DNA from: Camillea tinctor
Lineage: Eukaryota; Ascomycota; Sordariomycetes; Xylariales; Xylariaceae
Direction of reading: 5' to 3'
Assembly: GCA_022578605.1 (NCBI GenBank)
Contig: MU394162.1
Span: 19,018-83,017, forward strand
Length of the DNA stretch: 64,000 bases
Positions 46,836-58,731 of this stretch are shown here, in pieces; position 1 is the first letter of the stretch, and every line of letters starts with the position of its first letter. The notes under the pieces are model-generated. The model saw only the letters and a list, made by a program, of their open reading frames with translations, ran no database searches and was not told the DNA's origin. The position numbers were made by a program, and so were the translations under genes.

Positions 46836-48238
46836 ATGACGCTCCATCCTCCCCCAACACAACTCGTGTTTGTACTACGGGCTATTTCCGCGCGCTCTGC
46901 ACACACCGCAACACATCCAAGCCACAACAATAATATTCGTCTCTTCTCTACCTCTACAACACGGCGCGGTCATCGGCGACCGGTACCCCTGAGACAACAA
47001 CAACAACAAAACTTCAAACCCTTAACTTGCCTCCCTATGCCCAGCGGAAGAACAACCCGATCTTCATCGTCGGCGGCGGCGCAAGGGGAACCGGAGAAAA
47101 AGCCAAAGCCGGCACCGATGGAGCCCCGCCCCAGCGCCAGCGTGGTCATCCTCTCGCCCTCGAACCAAGTGCTCCTGCTGCACCGGGTCTCGACGTCGTC
47201 CGCGTTCCCGTCCGCGCACGTGTTCCCGGGGGGCAACCTATCCGCGTTCCACGACGGGGCGGTGCCGCCGCCGGGCGACGCGGCGCGGCACGCGGACTCG
47301 CCGGCGTACCGGCTGGGCGCGATCCGGGAGACGTTCGAGGAGAGCGGGGTGCTGCTCGCGCGGAGGGGGGACGGCGCGCTGCTGGAGGTGCCCGAGGACG
47401 TGCGCGAGCGGGCGCGCGGGGATATCTATGAGAACCGGGTGCGGTTTGGTGAGTGGCTGGGGGGCGTGGGAGGGGTTGCGGATACGGGTGAGTTTTTGCA
47501 TGGATTCTACTTATTCATGTACCATACCTATTTCGATTTCCCGTGCAAACTGGGTTATATATATATATATATGTATATCTTCTCTGCTAAATCCTATTCG
47601 ACTAACATCACCCCGCAGATAACCTCATCCCCTTCACGCGGTGGATCACCCCCACCACCCAGCCCAGGCGCTTCACCACGCAGATGTATCTCTACATGCT
47701 CCCGCTCTCCTCCTCCTCCCCCACCGCCCCCGCCGCCCTCGCAACCCCCACCCCCGACGGCGGCCTCGAAATCACCGCCGCCCGCTTCGACAGCGCGAGC
47801 TCCTGGCTGGCGCAGCAGCGCAGCGGCTCCATCGTCTTATTCCCGCCGCAGTGCGTGCTTTTGGACGTGCTCGCGCGGTTCCTAACTCCCAGCTCCAACC
47901 CCCAAGACCTAGCGCAGCAGCGCGAGCGGCTGCGCGAGTTTATCTCGGAACCGGGGGCAGGGGCGCACAAAACCGCGCGCATCCCCTGGGGCGAGAAAAC
48001 CATATCCCCCGTATCGCTCGGTCGCGCGCGCGATGGGCGCACGGTGCTCGGGCTGGAGAAGCCGGGGTTGGGGGAGCTGGAGCGGGCGGGGAGGGGGGGC
48101 GAGTGGGAGAGGGTGGTGCTGGTTAGGTGGGTGAAGGGGCAGGCGCGGGAGATTGAGATTAGAGGGCGGGGGGAGATGATGGAGGAGATGAGGGAGGTGG
48201 AGAGGGAGAGGGAGAGGGAGAAGGCGGCGAAGTTGTGA
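46836..48238 (+). CDS. NUDT19-like Nudix hydrolase with presequence-like N-terminus and C-terminal AKL
   Basis: Exons 46836-47487 and 47619-48238, 423 residues. The first 67 residues contain no Asp or Glu and several Arg, with RLFSTSTTRR resembling a mitochondrial cleavage region. A second in-frame Met (residue 68, base 47037) would start a protein without it. The Nudix domain has ASVVILSPSNQVLLLHRVST, VFPGGNLSAF and, after an insertion typical of the NUDT19 group, AIRETFEESGVLLA, the helix with the metal-binding glutamates. Exon 2 gives NLIPFTRWITPTTQPRRFTT. The protein ends EKAAKL, a type 1 peroxisomal signal (AKL). Mammalian NUDT19 is a peroxisomal CoA/acyl-CoA diphosphatase. The assembled model suggests two possible destinations chosen by start site; that is inference. 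Confidence 0.88.
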
Positions 48239-49109
48239 GGAGGGGAGGAGTATATATATATATAAGGGGCTAGTTAGATAGGGTGAATGAGGAGGGGAGG
48301 TAGGCATATTATATCATGGCAAATCATAGCATATTATAAATAGATACCTAGACAACCTAGAACGAGGCCGGTTTGCTAGCGAGAGGATATTCTATTTACC
48401 ATTTCTACTAGTGGCCACGATGAATCAAATGATAATTCCACATCACGGGTCACGGGTTCATTCTCAATCATGCCTAGGAAAGGGAGGGAGGAGAGGAGGC
48501 GAATTCAGACCCCTTACACAGGCTGTGCTCATGTTAGTTATGTCCTCTTTTCATTGTCCTACACACTAGAATACCTTACCGTATATACTATACATACCTA
48601 AGTCAGACTTGTGAAGTAAATCAACCTAACCTAACCTCTCAGTGCTCTAGTCATGAGGCTTATCCGAGCTTATTCGAGTGCTAATACTACATAAGTGCTA
48701 GTAAGTGAGCAAGCTGAGAAAATAGTAAGTAAGTACACTTCCATGTTCTGCTCAGCTTAGGTACTTTAGCCAAGATCAGACAGTGTGTAAGCTGATTTTT
48801 AACCGTCCAACGAGCACTGTGTTTGAGATTCAAAAGCGAATCTCAGATGTTTTGGAATGCGACTTGAGGCAAGTTGTAACAGGTGACATACATACATCTC
48901 TGTGTTTCCAACCAACATATAAATTTATTTACTATATTAACTTACAACTCATCCCCTTAATTCTTTCCCGGGTTTCCTTCTTTTCTCTTTCTCTTTTACT
49001 TTCCAACCTCTACTCTCTCATCTATTTATTTATTCAAGCCCTTTTCAACCGCAGAGAAAGCACACAATAACAATATCAAACTTACGAACTACATACCTAA
49101 TCCCCCAAA
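48239..49109. other. Spacer between two Nudix genes
   Basis: Contains AT runs and a CCTAA tract at 48622-48637. The C/T-rich stretch before 49110 is probably promoter and 5' leader of the second gene. No gene seen. Confidence 0.5.
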
Positions 49110-49868
49110 ATGTCCAACCCATCCCCCCACCCCCGAGTCGGCGTCGCCGCCATCATCCGCGACAGCGCAGGACGCCTCGTAGTAGGCAAGCGGATCGGGA
49201 GCCACGGAGCCGGTATGGTATCTCCCTCTCTTCCTCTCTCCCCCCTTCCCCTTCCCCTTCCCCTTCCTCTCCCACTCTTTCCCCTTCCCCTTTCCCTTTC
49301 CTTATACCTATACCTATACTCACCATCTCGATAGGCACGTGGCAGTTCCCCGGCGGGCACCTAGAGATGGGCGAGTCCCTGTTCGCGTGCGCGGAGCGCG
49401 AGACGCTCGAGGAGACGGGTCTGCGCGTGCAGGGCGTCAAGGTCGTGGCCACGACCAACGACGTGTTCGACGCCGAGGCGAAGCACTACATCACCGTGTT
49501 CGTGGAGTGCGTTATGCTGGACGCGGGGGCGGAGCCTACGGTTAGTTTTTTTTTTCTCCCCCTTTCCTTTCCTTTTCATCCTCTCCCCTCTCTTGTTATA
49601 TGGATCCCCGCGAAGGATATGTATAACTCAAGACAATGTGAGGGAGGATGAGGCAACGAGAGTAAAACACCCTAGTCCCAACCCCAGCTAACCCCCCCAG
49701 ATCATGGAACCCAACAAATGCCTAGCCTGGAACTGGATGTCCTGGGAGGAGCTGCGGGAGTGGTGCGCGCACCACGACGACACCACACCCGAGTGGGCGG
49801 ACAAGAAGTGCTTCCTGCCCATCCTGAACCTAGCCAAGGAGCACCCGGAGCTCGATCTGTCTAAGTGA
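49110..49868 (+). CDS. NUDT15/MTH2-like Nudix hydrolase
   Basis: Exons 49110-49212, 49335-49540 and 49701-49868, 158 residues. PRVGVAAIIRDSAGRLVVGK opens the fold. GTWQFPGGHLEMGESLFACA then RETLEETG gives a complete Nudix box (G-x5-E-x7-REUxEExGU) at about residues 42-64. The last exon has MEPNKCLAWNWMSWEELREW, then FLPILNLAKEHPELDLSK. Length and order fit the NUDT15 type, which hydrolyses oxidised or modified nucleoside triphosphates in the cytosol. The first intron is strongly C/T-repetitive (CTTCCC units). It lies 0.9 kb downstream of a second, distantly related Nudix gene on the same strand. Confidence 0.9.
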
Positions 49869-50915
49869 AGGCGCGCAAACCGGAGAGATGGGTTCAGATT
49901 CAGGTTTATGATATGACTTATGGGATGATATACCCATACTATCGAAGAAAAGAAAAAAAAAAGAGGGAAGAGGAGGAGAAGGACGTGAATTCGGATTTAT
50001 GACAAAAGGGGGGAGTGAAGAAAACCCATCGCTAACCGATGTAGTTTGGCACATAAGAAGGGGAAAGGAAACCTTTTTTCCCCGCAAGGGCTGATACCCT
50101 CTCAGATACCTAGCGTAGAAATATGAGTTAGAGAGAAGAGAAACAGAGAAATAAATATATTGATATATATATTGCAATAAAACACTGTCCTTTCATATAC
50201 GACCATAGGACCCAGAATATTCGGCATCCCGTCTACTCTGCCCTAGACAAGTGCTGCATCCAAGGCAACCTTGGCAACCTTGGATTTTGTTGTGGGATCA
50301 TGACAATAACCATCATCGATATGTTGGATTCTTTGGTAAGAGTCTCTAACCACGATCCGGCTCTAGCTTTGATCCCTCACGCAGCTGAGTCGTATGTGTT
50401 ACTTATGCTACCGTGAAATATTATAACCCAAATGTTCCTCGCTTTTTATACACATCAAAACCACCATGATCGTACGTGTGTAGTAAAGACCTCATGACAA
50501 TATATTATCACTTGTGCACATATATCAGTGGGGAAAAAAACAAAGAATATTCATGGATCATATTTCATTCAGCATTCATCCCTTTGGGATATTTTTCTCC
50601 CTAATCTACATGCAAAGACGCCGAAATACCAGGTGGTTAGTTCCTTGAGACGTCGAAAAGATCGATGGAGTGTGTGATGTCGGACACGACGTGGCCCACA
50701 TCCCGACAGACTTTTGGTTGATTTTTTTTTCCCTTCCCGCGCTTCCCAAATTGAGTCATAGAAAGAAGATTATCTCCCTTGACCTACTCATGTCTATCAA
50801 TCGCGCAGATGAGCATCATTCATGCTATATGCTCAACCCCCAAGCGGCCTTAGCTCCCACCTATCTATATCCCAAGGACAAAACCCGAAAAGAAAAAGGA
50901 ACAAAAATGAGACGC
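49869..50915. other. Gap between NUDT15-like gene and SSB, containing a 5S rRNA relic
   Basis: Convergent 3' flanks of the Nudix gene and the Hsp70 gene. Apart from the degenerate 5S at 50197-50325 no feature was recognised. Confidence 0.5.
50197..50325 (+). pseudogene. Degenerate 5S rRNA gene
   Basis: ATACGACCATAGGACCC at 50197 matches the invariant start of fungal 5S rRNA (ACATACGACCATA). GCATCCCGTCTACTCTGCCC at about 50222-50241 matches the loop/helix III region, with CCG-CC changed to CTA-C. Further on, GTGGGATCATGAC resembles the GTTGGGTCGGTGAC segment. A short CCTTGGCAACCTTGG repeat interrupts the middle. Pezizomycotina often carry dispersed 5S genes and pseudogenes. The helices cannot all form, so it is probably dead. 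The right edge is approximate. Confidence 0.6.
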
Positions 50916-52499
50916 TTATCTGGAGGACATGGCCTTGGTCACCAGTCTCTTCAATGCCAGCTCCTTCTTCTTCAGGTCCTCAGCGCTCGAGTCCTCAATC
51001 TCGAGCTGGCCCATGGCCTCACTCAGGGACTGCTCAATCTTCTCCTTCTGGCCGCGCTTCAGCTTCAGAGACATAGTAGGGTCCGAAACGATCTCCTCAA
51101 CACGGCTGATGTAAGACTCAAGCTGTTGCTTAGCCTCGAATCGCTTGCTGAAAGCCTCGTCGCTGTTCTTGAACTTCTCGGCATCTATAAACATGTTAGT
51201 AGGGGGTTTTATAAAGTGTGCAAAGGTGTGGGGGATAACTTGCCGTTGATCATGCTCTCGATCTCGGTAGAGGACAGCTTGCCAACGGAGTTAGCAATGG
51301 TGATGTTAGCACTGCGGCCGGAGGTCTTCTCCGTGGCGGTAACCTTGAGGATACCGTTGACGTCAACCTCGAAAACGACTTCTAGGACAGCCTCACCAGC
51401 CCGCATGGGAGGGATAGGGGCCAGGGTGAACTCTCCGAGAGAGGTGTTGTCCTCACAGTTGACACGCTCACCCTGGTAGACAGGGAACTGAACGGTCTGC
51501 TGGTTGTCAGCAACGGTGGTGAAAGTCCGCTTCTTGATGGTAGGGACGGTCTGGCCACGGGTGACGACGGGGGCGAAGATGTTGCCCTCCATGGCGACAC
51601 CAAGGGAAAGAGGGACGACATCCAACAGGAGAAGGTCGGAGGTGTCGGCAGAGGTGGCCTTTCCGGAGAGGATACCGGCCTGGACGGCAGCACCGTAAGC
51701 GACAGCCTCGTCGGGGTTGATGCTCTTCTCGAGCTTCTTGCCATCGAAGAAGTCGCTGAGGAGCTTCTGGATCTTAGGGATACGAGTGGAACCACCGACA
51801 AGGACGATCTCGTCGACAGCGCTCTTCTCGACACCGGCATCCTTGAGGACCTGGGCAACAGGTTCAAGAGTACCGGCGAAGGCCTTAGCGTTCAGGTCCT
51901 CGAAACGGGCACGGGTGATCTGGAGGAAGAAGTCGTCACCATCGAACAGAGAGTCAATCTCGATGGTGGTCTGGGCACCGTTGGAAAGGGTACGCTTGGC
52001 ACGCTCACAAGCAGTGCGGAGACGGCGGAGAGCACGGGGGTCGCCGGAGATATCCTTCTTGGTCTTGCGCTGGAACTCCTTCTTGCAGTGGTCGAGGAGG
52101 TTGGTGTCGAAATCTTGACCACCAAGATGGGTGTCACCGGCAGTAGCCTTGACGGTGAAGACACCACCCTGGATGTTCAGGAGGGAGACATCGAAAGTAC
52201 CACCACCAAGATCGTAGATCATGACATTACGCTCCTTGTTGGACTTGTTGGAGCCAAGACCGTAGGCGATAGCAGCAGCAGTAGGCTCGTTGATGATACG
52301 GAGGACGTTCAGGCCAGCAATGGCACCGGCATCCTTGGTAGCTTGACGCTGGTTGTCGTTGAAGTAGGCCGGGACAGTGATGACGGCCTTCTCAACCTTC
52401 TTTCCGAGCTTGACCTCGGCAATCTCCTTCATCTATTCGCAGCGAGTTAGTGGGGACTGTCGGAGCATATAGACTGATTAGAATAAATTAATGGCATAC

Positions 52500-52532
<33 letters not shown>

Positions 52533-53242
52533 GGAGAAAGTCTTGGTCTCGCCGAGGTACTCAACAGAGACCATGGGGTTGGTACCCTGCTCAACAACCT
52601 TGAAAGGCCATGATTCGATATCCTTCTTGACGATAGGGTCGTCGAAGGGACGGCCAATCAGTCGCCTGGAAAAGTTGAAATCATCGTGTCAGCTTGGAAC
52701 AGGCTTGGAACAGGCTGAGGAGATGGGCTCAGGCTGAGTAGCTCAGATAATATAGATAGACATAGACATAAAAAGAAAACCGTACTTGACATCGAAGATG
52801 GTGTTTATGGGGTTCATGGCGGCCTGGTTCTTGGCAGCCTCACCAATCAAACGCTCCTTCTCGTTGAAAGAGACGTACGAGGGGGTAGTGAAGCTACCCT
52901 GCTCGTTGGCGATGATCTCGACATTGTTTCCCTCGTATGTGGCAACGCAAGAGTAGGTGGTACCTATTGATGGGACAAGATATATTAGCAGATGTAATGT
53001 CATGCCATGATATGATATGGTATGTTGTGTTAGAGTAGGTTAGAGGATAAAGGGAATGAGAATGAGAATGAGAATGAGAAAAGTAAATGCGATCTTGATT
53101 CCATGATGCATCTTCCCGTATGCTGGTTGATATTTCACACTATATCACAAATCGCATTTTCTTTGCTCCTTATTCTCTGACAACGAGAGCGCAACATACC
53201 CAGATCGATGCCGATGGCACCATCATAAACTTCTTCGGCCAT
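50916..53242 (-). CDS. SSB1: Ribosome-associated Hsp70, SSB type
   Basis: Exons 53242-53200, 52963-52786, 52665-52500, 52432-51244 and 51184-50916, 614 residues against 613 in yeast Ssb. The start is [20 protein letters not shown]. ATPase signatures are [23 protein letters not shown] and [14 protein letters not shown]. The substrate domain has [18 protein letters not shown]. The C-terminus is [12 protein letters not shown], without EEVD, which marks the SSB group that binds nascent chains on ribosomes with the RAC partner. Intron 4 (51243-51185) starts GCAAGT, so it is a GC-AG intron; the GT a few bases later would break the frame. Intron 1 holds a short GAATGA repeat. Codon use is strongly biased, fitting high expression. 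Confidence 0.95.
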
Positions 53243-54627
53243 TTTTGCTGTGTTGTTGGGAGGGGGACTTGAGGGAGAAAACAGACAGCCGAAGATTGGG
53301 ATTGATGGAGTTTAGGAGTTGAGTGAGGGAAAGAAGAGAAGGGCTGCAAACGCAGGTGCAAAATTATTATTCTTTTTTTTTTTTAGGGAAATCGATTGGG
53401 ATTTTGTGCTACAACTTTTTAAGAGGAAAAAAAAAAATTCTGCCGATGGGCGGTCAGTGGAGGGGAAAAGAAAAAAAAAAGAGAGAGAAAAAAGTAATCA
53501 ATAACCCCACCTTTGTAAAAAACCCCCCTCCCACCCCCCTCCTGCTCGTCTTGTATGTACAACTATTTAAACAACTTTATTACCTAAGCTAATACAGACC
53601 CCGACCTGCCCGACTCAGGACCCCTTCTCACTCTAGCTTACTTCTAAACGTGAGAGAAAATTTTTGAATGGTTGGGGTTGCATATACTAAATGGTCCCCA
53701 TCAATACTTAGGTTATCTGTTTCCGTCCAGTGTGCTTAGTGGGGTGACTCGCGTGCACCCACCTTTTTAGCTACATTACCCTACACTAGCAGTCTAACCT
53801 ACATATCAATCAACGCCAACGCCACCAATACCCCTCCCCCTCTCTTTTCGTCTTTGCCTCCTTAAGGCCCTTATTCATAGGCAAGTAGGTGCATACAAGT
53901 CAGATTGTCAAAGTATCCATTCTAACAATGTATCCATCACCCGCCCGGGGAATCCGATAATTGACTTATACAAAGCAGGTTATTTGCTTTCTAGAGTTGG
54001 GAAATACTGCAGCATGTCGAGTCATGCAAATATGTATATTAGTCTCCTTTTTGATAGAAAATCACATCAATCTAGTTACTAGGTACGGCTAATATTTTCA
54101 AGGAGACAGGAGTGAGAGAAGTGGAAAGAAACTACTAAAAAAAACTGCATAGACTCAATAAGAATCAAGTAACATCAGTTAATCAGGTACTCATGCCAAA
54201 AAAAAAAAAAAGCATCATCCTTGTGAGAAGTGCCTAGACGTTTAAACTTACTCAGGAGAACAAGTTCAATTCATCCCTCTCTCTCCTTATTATATTGGAC
54301 ACCCTTCAATGTAACCGTAACAAAGCATGCACACACGTGAAAAAAATTCAAGACCAACAAATCCCCCCCAACCCAGAGCATATTCACAAAACAACTCTCA
54401 TGTAAAGACTAAACGTAGTCGCTAATCATACATTATAGACATACCATCATCCAGGCTTAGACATCTCCCCCTTCCCAACTGTGGGGAAGTTCACAAGTTG
54501 CGTTTCGCATCTCAGCCATTCCAGAGTCGCCGCCAGGTGCTCCAGAACAAATCCAGCCTGTCGACTCTCAATTACTCATAGGAATTCCCATTACCAGAAG
54601 GTTTACTGTGCGAGGGGACATTGCATT
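53243..54627. other. SSB upstream region and RSC4 3' flank
   Basis: Promoter side of SSB (53243-53550) with A-runs and T-runs in the probable leader. The rest is AT-rich with no gene. No clear heat-shock element array was seen. Confidence 0.5.
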
Positions 54628-57618
54628 TCATGGGTGCTTGAGTAGATTGAAGTACACCACGTACTTCTCTAGCTCCATGTTCAATCCGTTGACACCCTTC
54701 TCACCCTTCGGAAGTGCAGCCACCAGCGATACCTCCAGACGGTTGGTCCCGTAATGCAACGAAACATCGAAGATAGGCTCGCCACGCTTATCAAACGCAA
54801 CCGCCGATGGGTATTGTCGCGTAGCATCGTGGAGCACGTTCAGTTTCCATTCCCGTTGCTGCGCTTCCAGGAATCCTGCTACGTGTGGTTTTATCTGCAG
54901 TCGATAATGGCTCGCAGGAGCATTGAAGAAAATCTCCTGCTGGTATTCAGTGGTGCTTGGTGGAATCGAAATCGATAGTCGGCTTTCCACCTGAAGGCCG
55001 GGATGCGAGCAAATAACCAATCTTGGCATTAATGCCTCAGATTCCTCTACATTTCGAATTAGTAAAGCGGTTTATATGCATGCGTACCTACATTATGTAT
55101 ATATATATATGGGATGGTAAACTTACTGATAGGACGGGGGCGGTACTTCTGAGCCTCCAGAATATCCGCCGCTGTTCTCTTCGGTGGCGGCGGAGGCGGA
55201 GGTGGCTGCTGTGGGGCCGCTCCATTAGGCATTAGACCCGCGGGATGCATCGCTACGGGCGCAAATTGTTGAAATGTTGTCACCGCAGGTTGTGGTATAA
55301 TGGCTGGCGATTGACGGGCAGTATCTTCAACCTTGGCCATCGACAGGGGCGAAGGACTAGGGGGCCCTGCCGAGGCCGACATGCTTCTTGCCTTATCAAG
55401 TTGGTTCAGACTAACCGCCGTCGACGCTGGGCCACCAAACGGATTTCTGCCCAGGGGAGTACCGTGGCGCGTAATCTCCCCTTCGCCAGATTGTCCTGTC
55501 GCAGGAGCTGGCGATCCGGTTGCGCTGGCCTTGCCGCCGACGTGGATGGTAATCTTCTTAGGATGTCCCGGTGTCTCTGCGTTCTGCGGCACTTTCAGCT
55601 TAATCTTAGGCTGGGGAGGCTCCGGCACATGGTGTTTAGCCTCCTTCATCAGCTCGTAGAAGTTTTCCTGCAGAAGTTAGGCGATGATTAATCCAAGAAA
55701 CGGATAGACAGAGGGACCTACCTCTAGCTCTTGGGCCATGAGTGATATTTCACTGCCATCCTCGTTGTAATGGTAGGCATTCTTCCAGATCAAACTCGCC
55801 TGGTCCTCGAATGCAGCCCAAGCCTTGAAGTCACTGACATAGGTAGCCTCCGATCTACCATGCTGACCCCGGACCTGTTTTTGAAGAGCCTTGAGCGACA
55901 GAGGCTCTGCAATGATCTCGTAATAGTCTTTTAGAGAGCGAGGTGGCAGGTATATGAAAGGCTCATAGTATGGATATTCACCCCTGCAAATTTAGTCAGT
56001 CCCGTCACTATTCAATATGATGCATCGAGGGACTCACGTTTCGTCCTTCTTGCGAATGAGCTCTTCAACGACCTTCTCCTGAGCTTGCTGGAAACTGAGG
56101 CCCTTGAAAGGCACATCCTCGTAGTGGTGGTCAGCTTTGCTAGCAATAGAACCACGGGTCGCAGCCTTCTGGCTTTGTGCTCGGGGAGTTCTCGGTGGTC
56201 GACCGGGTCCTCCTTTCCACTTGCGGCCCCTTCGTTTCGGCTTAGGATCGTCGTCCTCCTCTTCCTCTTCGCCAACCTCCTCCTCCTCTTCCTCCTCCTC
56301 CTCACCATCTTCAGCCCCTTCTTCCTCGTTGTCATCGTTAACCTCGTTATCTGCTTCTTCTTCTTCTTCTTCTGCCTCGGCCTCTTCCTCAGCTTCTTCC
56401 TCGGCTTCTTGCTCTTCTTCTTCTTCTTCGTCCTCTTCTCCTTCTCCTTCCCCTTCTTCTTCTTCCCCCTCATCCTCTTCCTCCTCATCAGCACCTGAGG
56501 CAGGGGCAGCTTCGCCATCCTCTTCTCCCTCTGCATCTTCGTCGCCTACGGCATCCCCGGGGCTTGGACTGGGAGGTAACGGGGTAGCAACAGCTTGGTA
56601 ATTGCCCTGTTTATACGCGGGATTCTGCTTGACCATCAAGTTACTGACGGCTTTACGTATTCTTTCCGCATCACTAAAGATCACGGACGTGCGGTCATTG
56701 GTCTCCTTCACGTTGGAAACGAGACGCTTGAAATCGCTCTCTAAAGTCGAAAGAGTAGGATATTGGCGATTCTTGAGCTTGCGCTCGATGGACTCGAGGG
56801 ATAAGGGGAGTCGAATGAGCTTGTAGTATTCCGGGTCTTCACTACGCGACGGGAGAGTCTCGAAGTAAGGGGCGATGGCGCGGCCACTGGAAAGAGAGCG
56901 ATGGTTAGAAAGATGATGACCTGAGCCAAAATAAACACCAAGCGAGAGTTTGTTACTTGTGGCATACACGGGGTATTTATAATACATACTTTTTATCAGT
57001 AGTAGCTCTGATTGAGTCGAGGATGTTTAATCCATATGCAGTGGTGGAATCGGCAGTCTCTCCGTTTGAGAGGTCTCCGAATTCCTAGAGGAAGACATAG
57101 TTGTTAGCTATAAAAAAAGAAAGGGGGAGGAAGAAAGATGGATGGAGATAGCGAGGGTGAGTACGATGATTTGAATAGAACAATAAGGAAAATAGGAGAG
57201 AGGAAGAGAGAAAAGAGAGAGACTATAATAAATCCAAAAAAGACTATTATAAAAGTGTCATAGTTAGGGTGTAAAGTTGGTTGGGTCCGTCCCCCGTCCC
57301 CCGTCCCCGTCTCTCCGTCTCGCGGGCCGAAGGTAGAGAAACATTGGCATTGCATTGAAAGCGCACCGCACAACAAGTGCCTTAGCAGCTTTCCCGCTCC
57401 ACCAACCCTGTCGAGCTGCAACTTATCTTTCCCCTTTACCATCATTACACGTCGCATGCAGTCGCAAACCATGCGCGCTCCAGTCATCGGTCCCGCACGC
57501 CAACGAAAGAGATATCTCAACTTACCTCGAGCAGCTTGCGACGTTTCGAAGCTCTGTCAGGAGTGTCTGGTGCTGCATCTGGTCCATTTGCACCACTCGC
57601 CTTTCTCTTGTTCTCCAT
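54628..57618 (-). CDS. RSC4: RSC chromatin-remodelling subunit with two bromodomains (Rsc4-like)
   Basis: Exons 57618-57526, 57084-56990, 56886-56038, 55983-55722, 55667-55127 and 55046-54628, 752 residues. The first bromodomain covers about residues 45-145 (GRAIAPYFETLPSRSEDPEY, then YKLIRLPLSLESIERKLKN). A very long Glu/Asp tract and an AT-hook-like KRRGRKWKGGPGRPP follow. The second bromodomain is split by introns (PFKGLSFQQAQEKV, then YPYYEPFIYLPPRSLKDYYE, then WKNAYHYNEDGSEISLMAQE). A Pro/Ala-rich region comes next, and the last exons form a conserved C-terminal domain (MPRLVICSHPGLQVESRLSI). Tandem bromodomains with this tail fit Rsc4, which binds acetylated H3 in the RSC complex. The acidic tract between the domains is unusually long. 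It is divergent from CKS1. Confidence 0.88.
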
Positions 57619-58731
57619 GGTGTCCTGGGGTTCCGGAGAATAAACAGTCCAGCCGTGCAAATGCAGCCGTTGTGTGGAGGTGATCTAGATTTAGGGGGGG
57701 AAGGGTAAAATCTGACAATAAACGGCGTTTAAATGATCGGGGGAGGATAGTTGGTAGACGAGTACGGACGCGATGCGTGGTGTAATGTGATGATGGATCT
57801 ATGGGAGTGCCACCAAGTCGCGGTTGGTGCCTCTTTTTTTTTTTAGCCCTGGGAGTGTTGGAAGAAATGACAATACCAAGGTAGGTTCTGTCAGCTCTTA
57901 GAGGTAATCCACATTGGTAAATGTTGCGACTTGCTACATTTAAATGCCTTAGGGTTGTTTTGAGTAGATAGTTTTCCTGTAACAAACTGATGCGCAGCTG
58001 TGAGTGGAAGTATTGGAAGTATTGGCGCAAAGAGTATTTGAAGTACAGAGTAACGAGGGCAACTGGAGGAGAGGACCTTAATGCATGTCCAGGAGAACAA
58101 GTTACTTTTGGCACTTGCAACCAACACGTTCTGCAGCTGGCCAGCCGAGTTTTGCCAAGCCAACCAAGGTCAAGCCACAATAAGGTTATTTGTACCTAGC
58201 TCCGTACCACTATAGGTAAGTACATAGTAGGTTACCTGGTTACTTAGGTAAGTACCTAGGTATTGATAAGAGGAGATAAGGCAGGTTAAGTCACTACGTA
58301 CATAGTAACTATGTACACATCCCAAGTAATACTTTGTTTTCCCCACTACGCATTGTTTACTATCTTATAGTTCCACTCCCAAAATTTAAAGATGCCTACT
58401 GCAGGAACTAGAATCTTCCCAATTATCCATTCCAGTCACTTACTCTCACCCACCTTTCTTCCTTCCTCTCCAGGCACACGATCTACGAAATAACCTAACC
58501 TACCACCACACGTACAACGGCAGGAACAATACCACAAACCAACAAGTCTATTACTTCCGTCTCCGGATCATTCTCTTCGTGGACCCCCCGCTCGAAGTAA
58601 CATCCCGTCCGAAGCCCTGTGGAAATCATTCAGCCCCGTCCAACCCGGCTGTGGTGCTAAGAAGTTTCCTTGCGTCGCCGATTTCTCCAGATCTTAAAGC
58701 CCCCGGTTGCAGCTAAGATCAGCTAGCCAAA
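57619..58731. promoter_or_regulatory. Bidirectional promoter region between RSC4 and CKS1
   Basis: A 1.1-kb interval between divergent genes. It contains clustered TAGGTACCTA-type motifs at 58200-58265 and a CCTAA tract at 58491-58502 just upstream of the CKS1 leader. No gene seen. Confidence 0.45.

Noticed and set aside
56012..56601. Ser-rich, Lys/Arg-rich and Phe/Leu-rich frames over the acidic tract
   Set aside because: Other-frame readings of the Glu codon repeat in the Rsc4-like gene.
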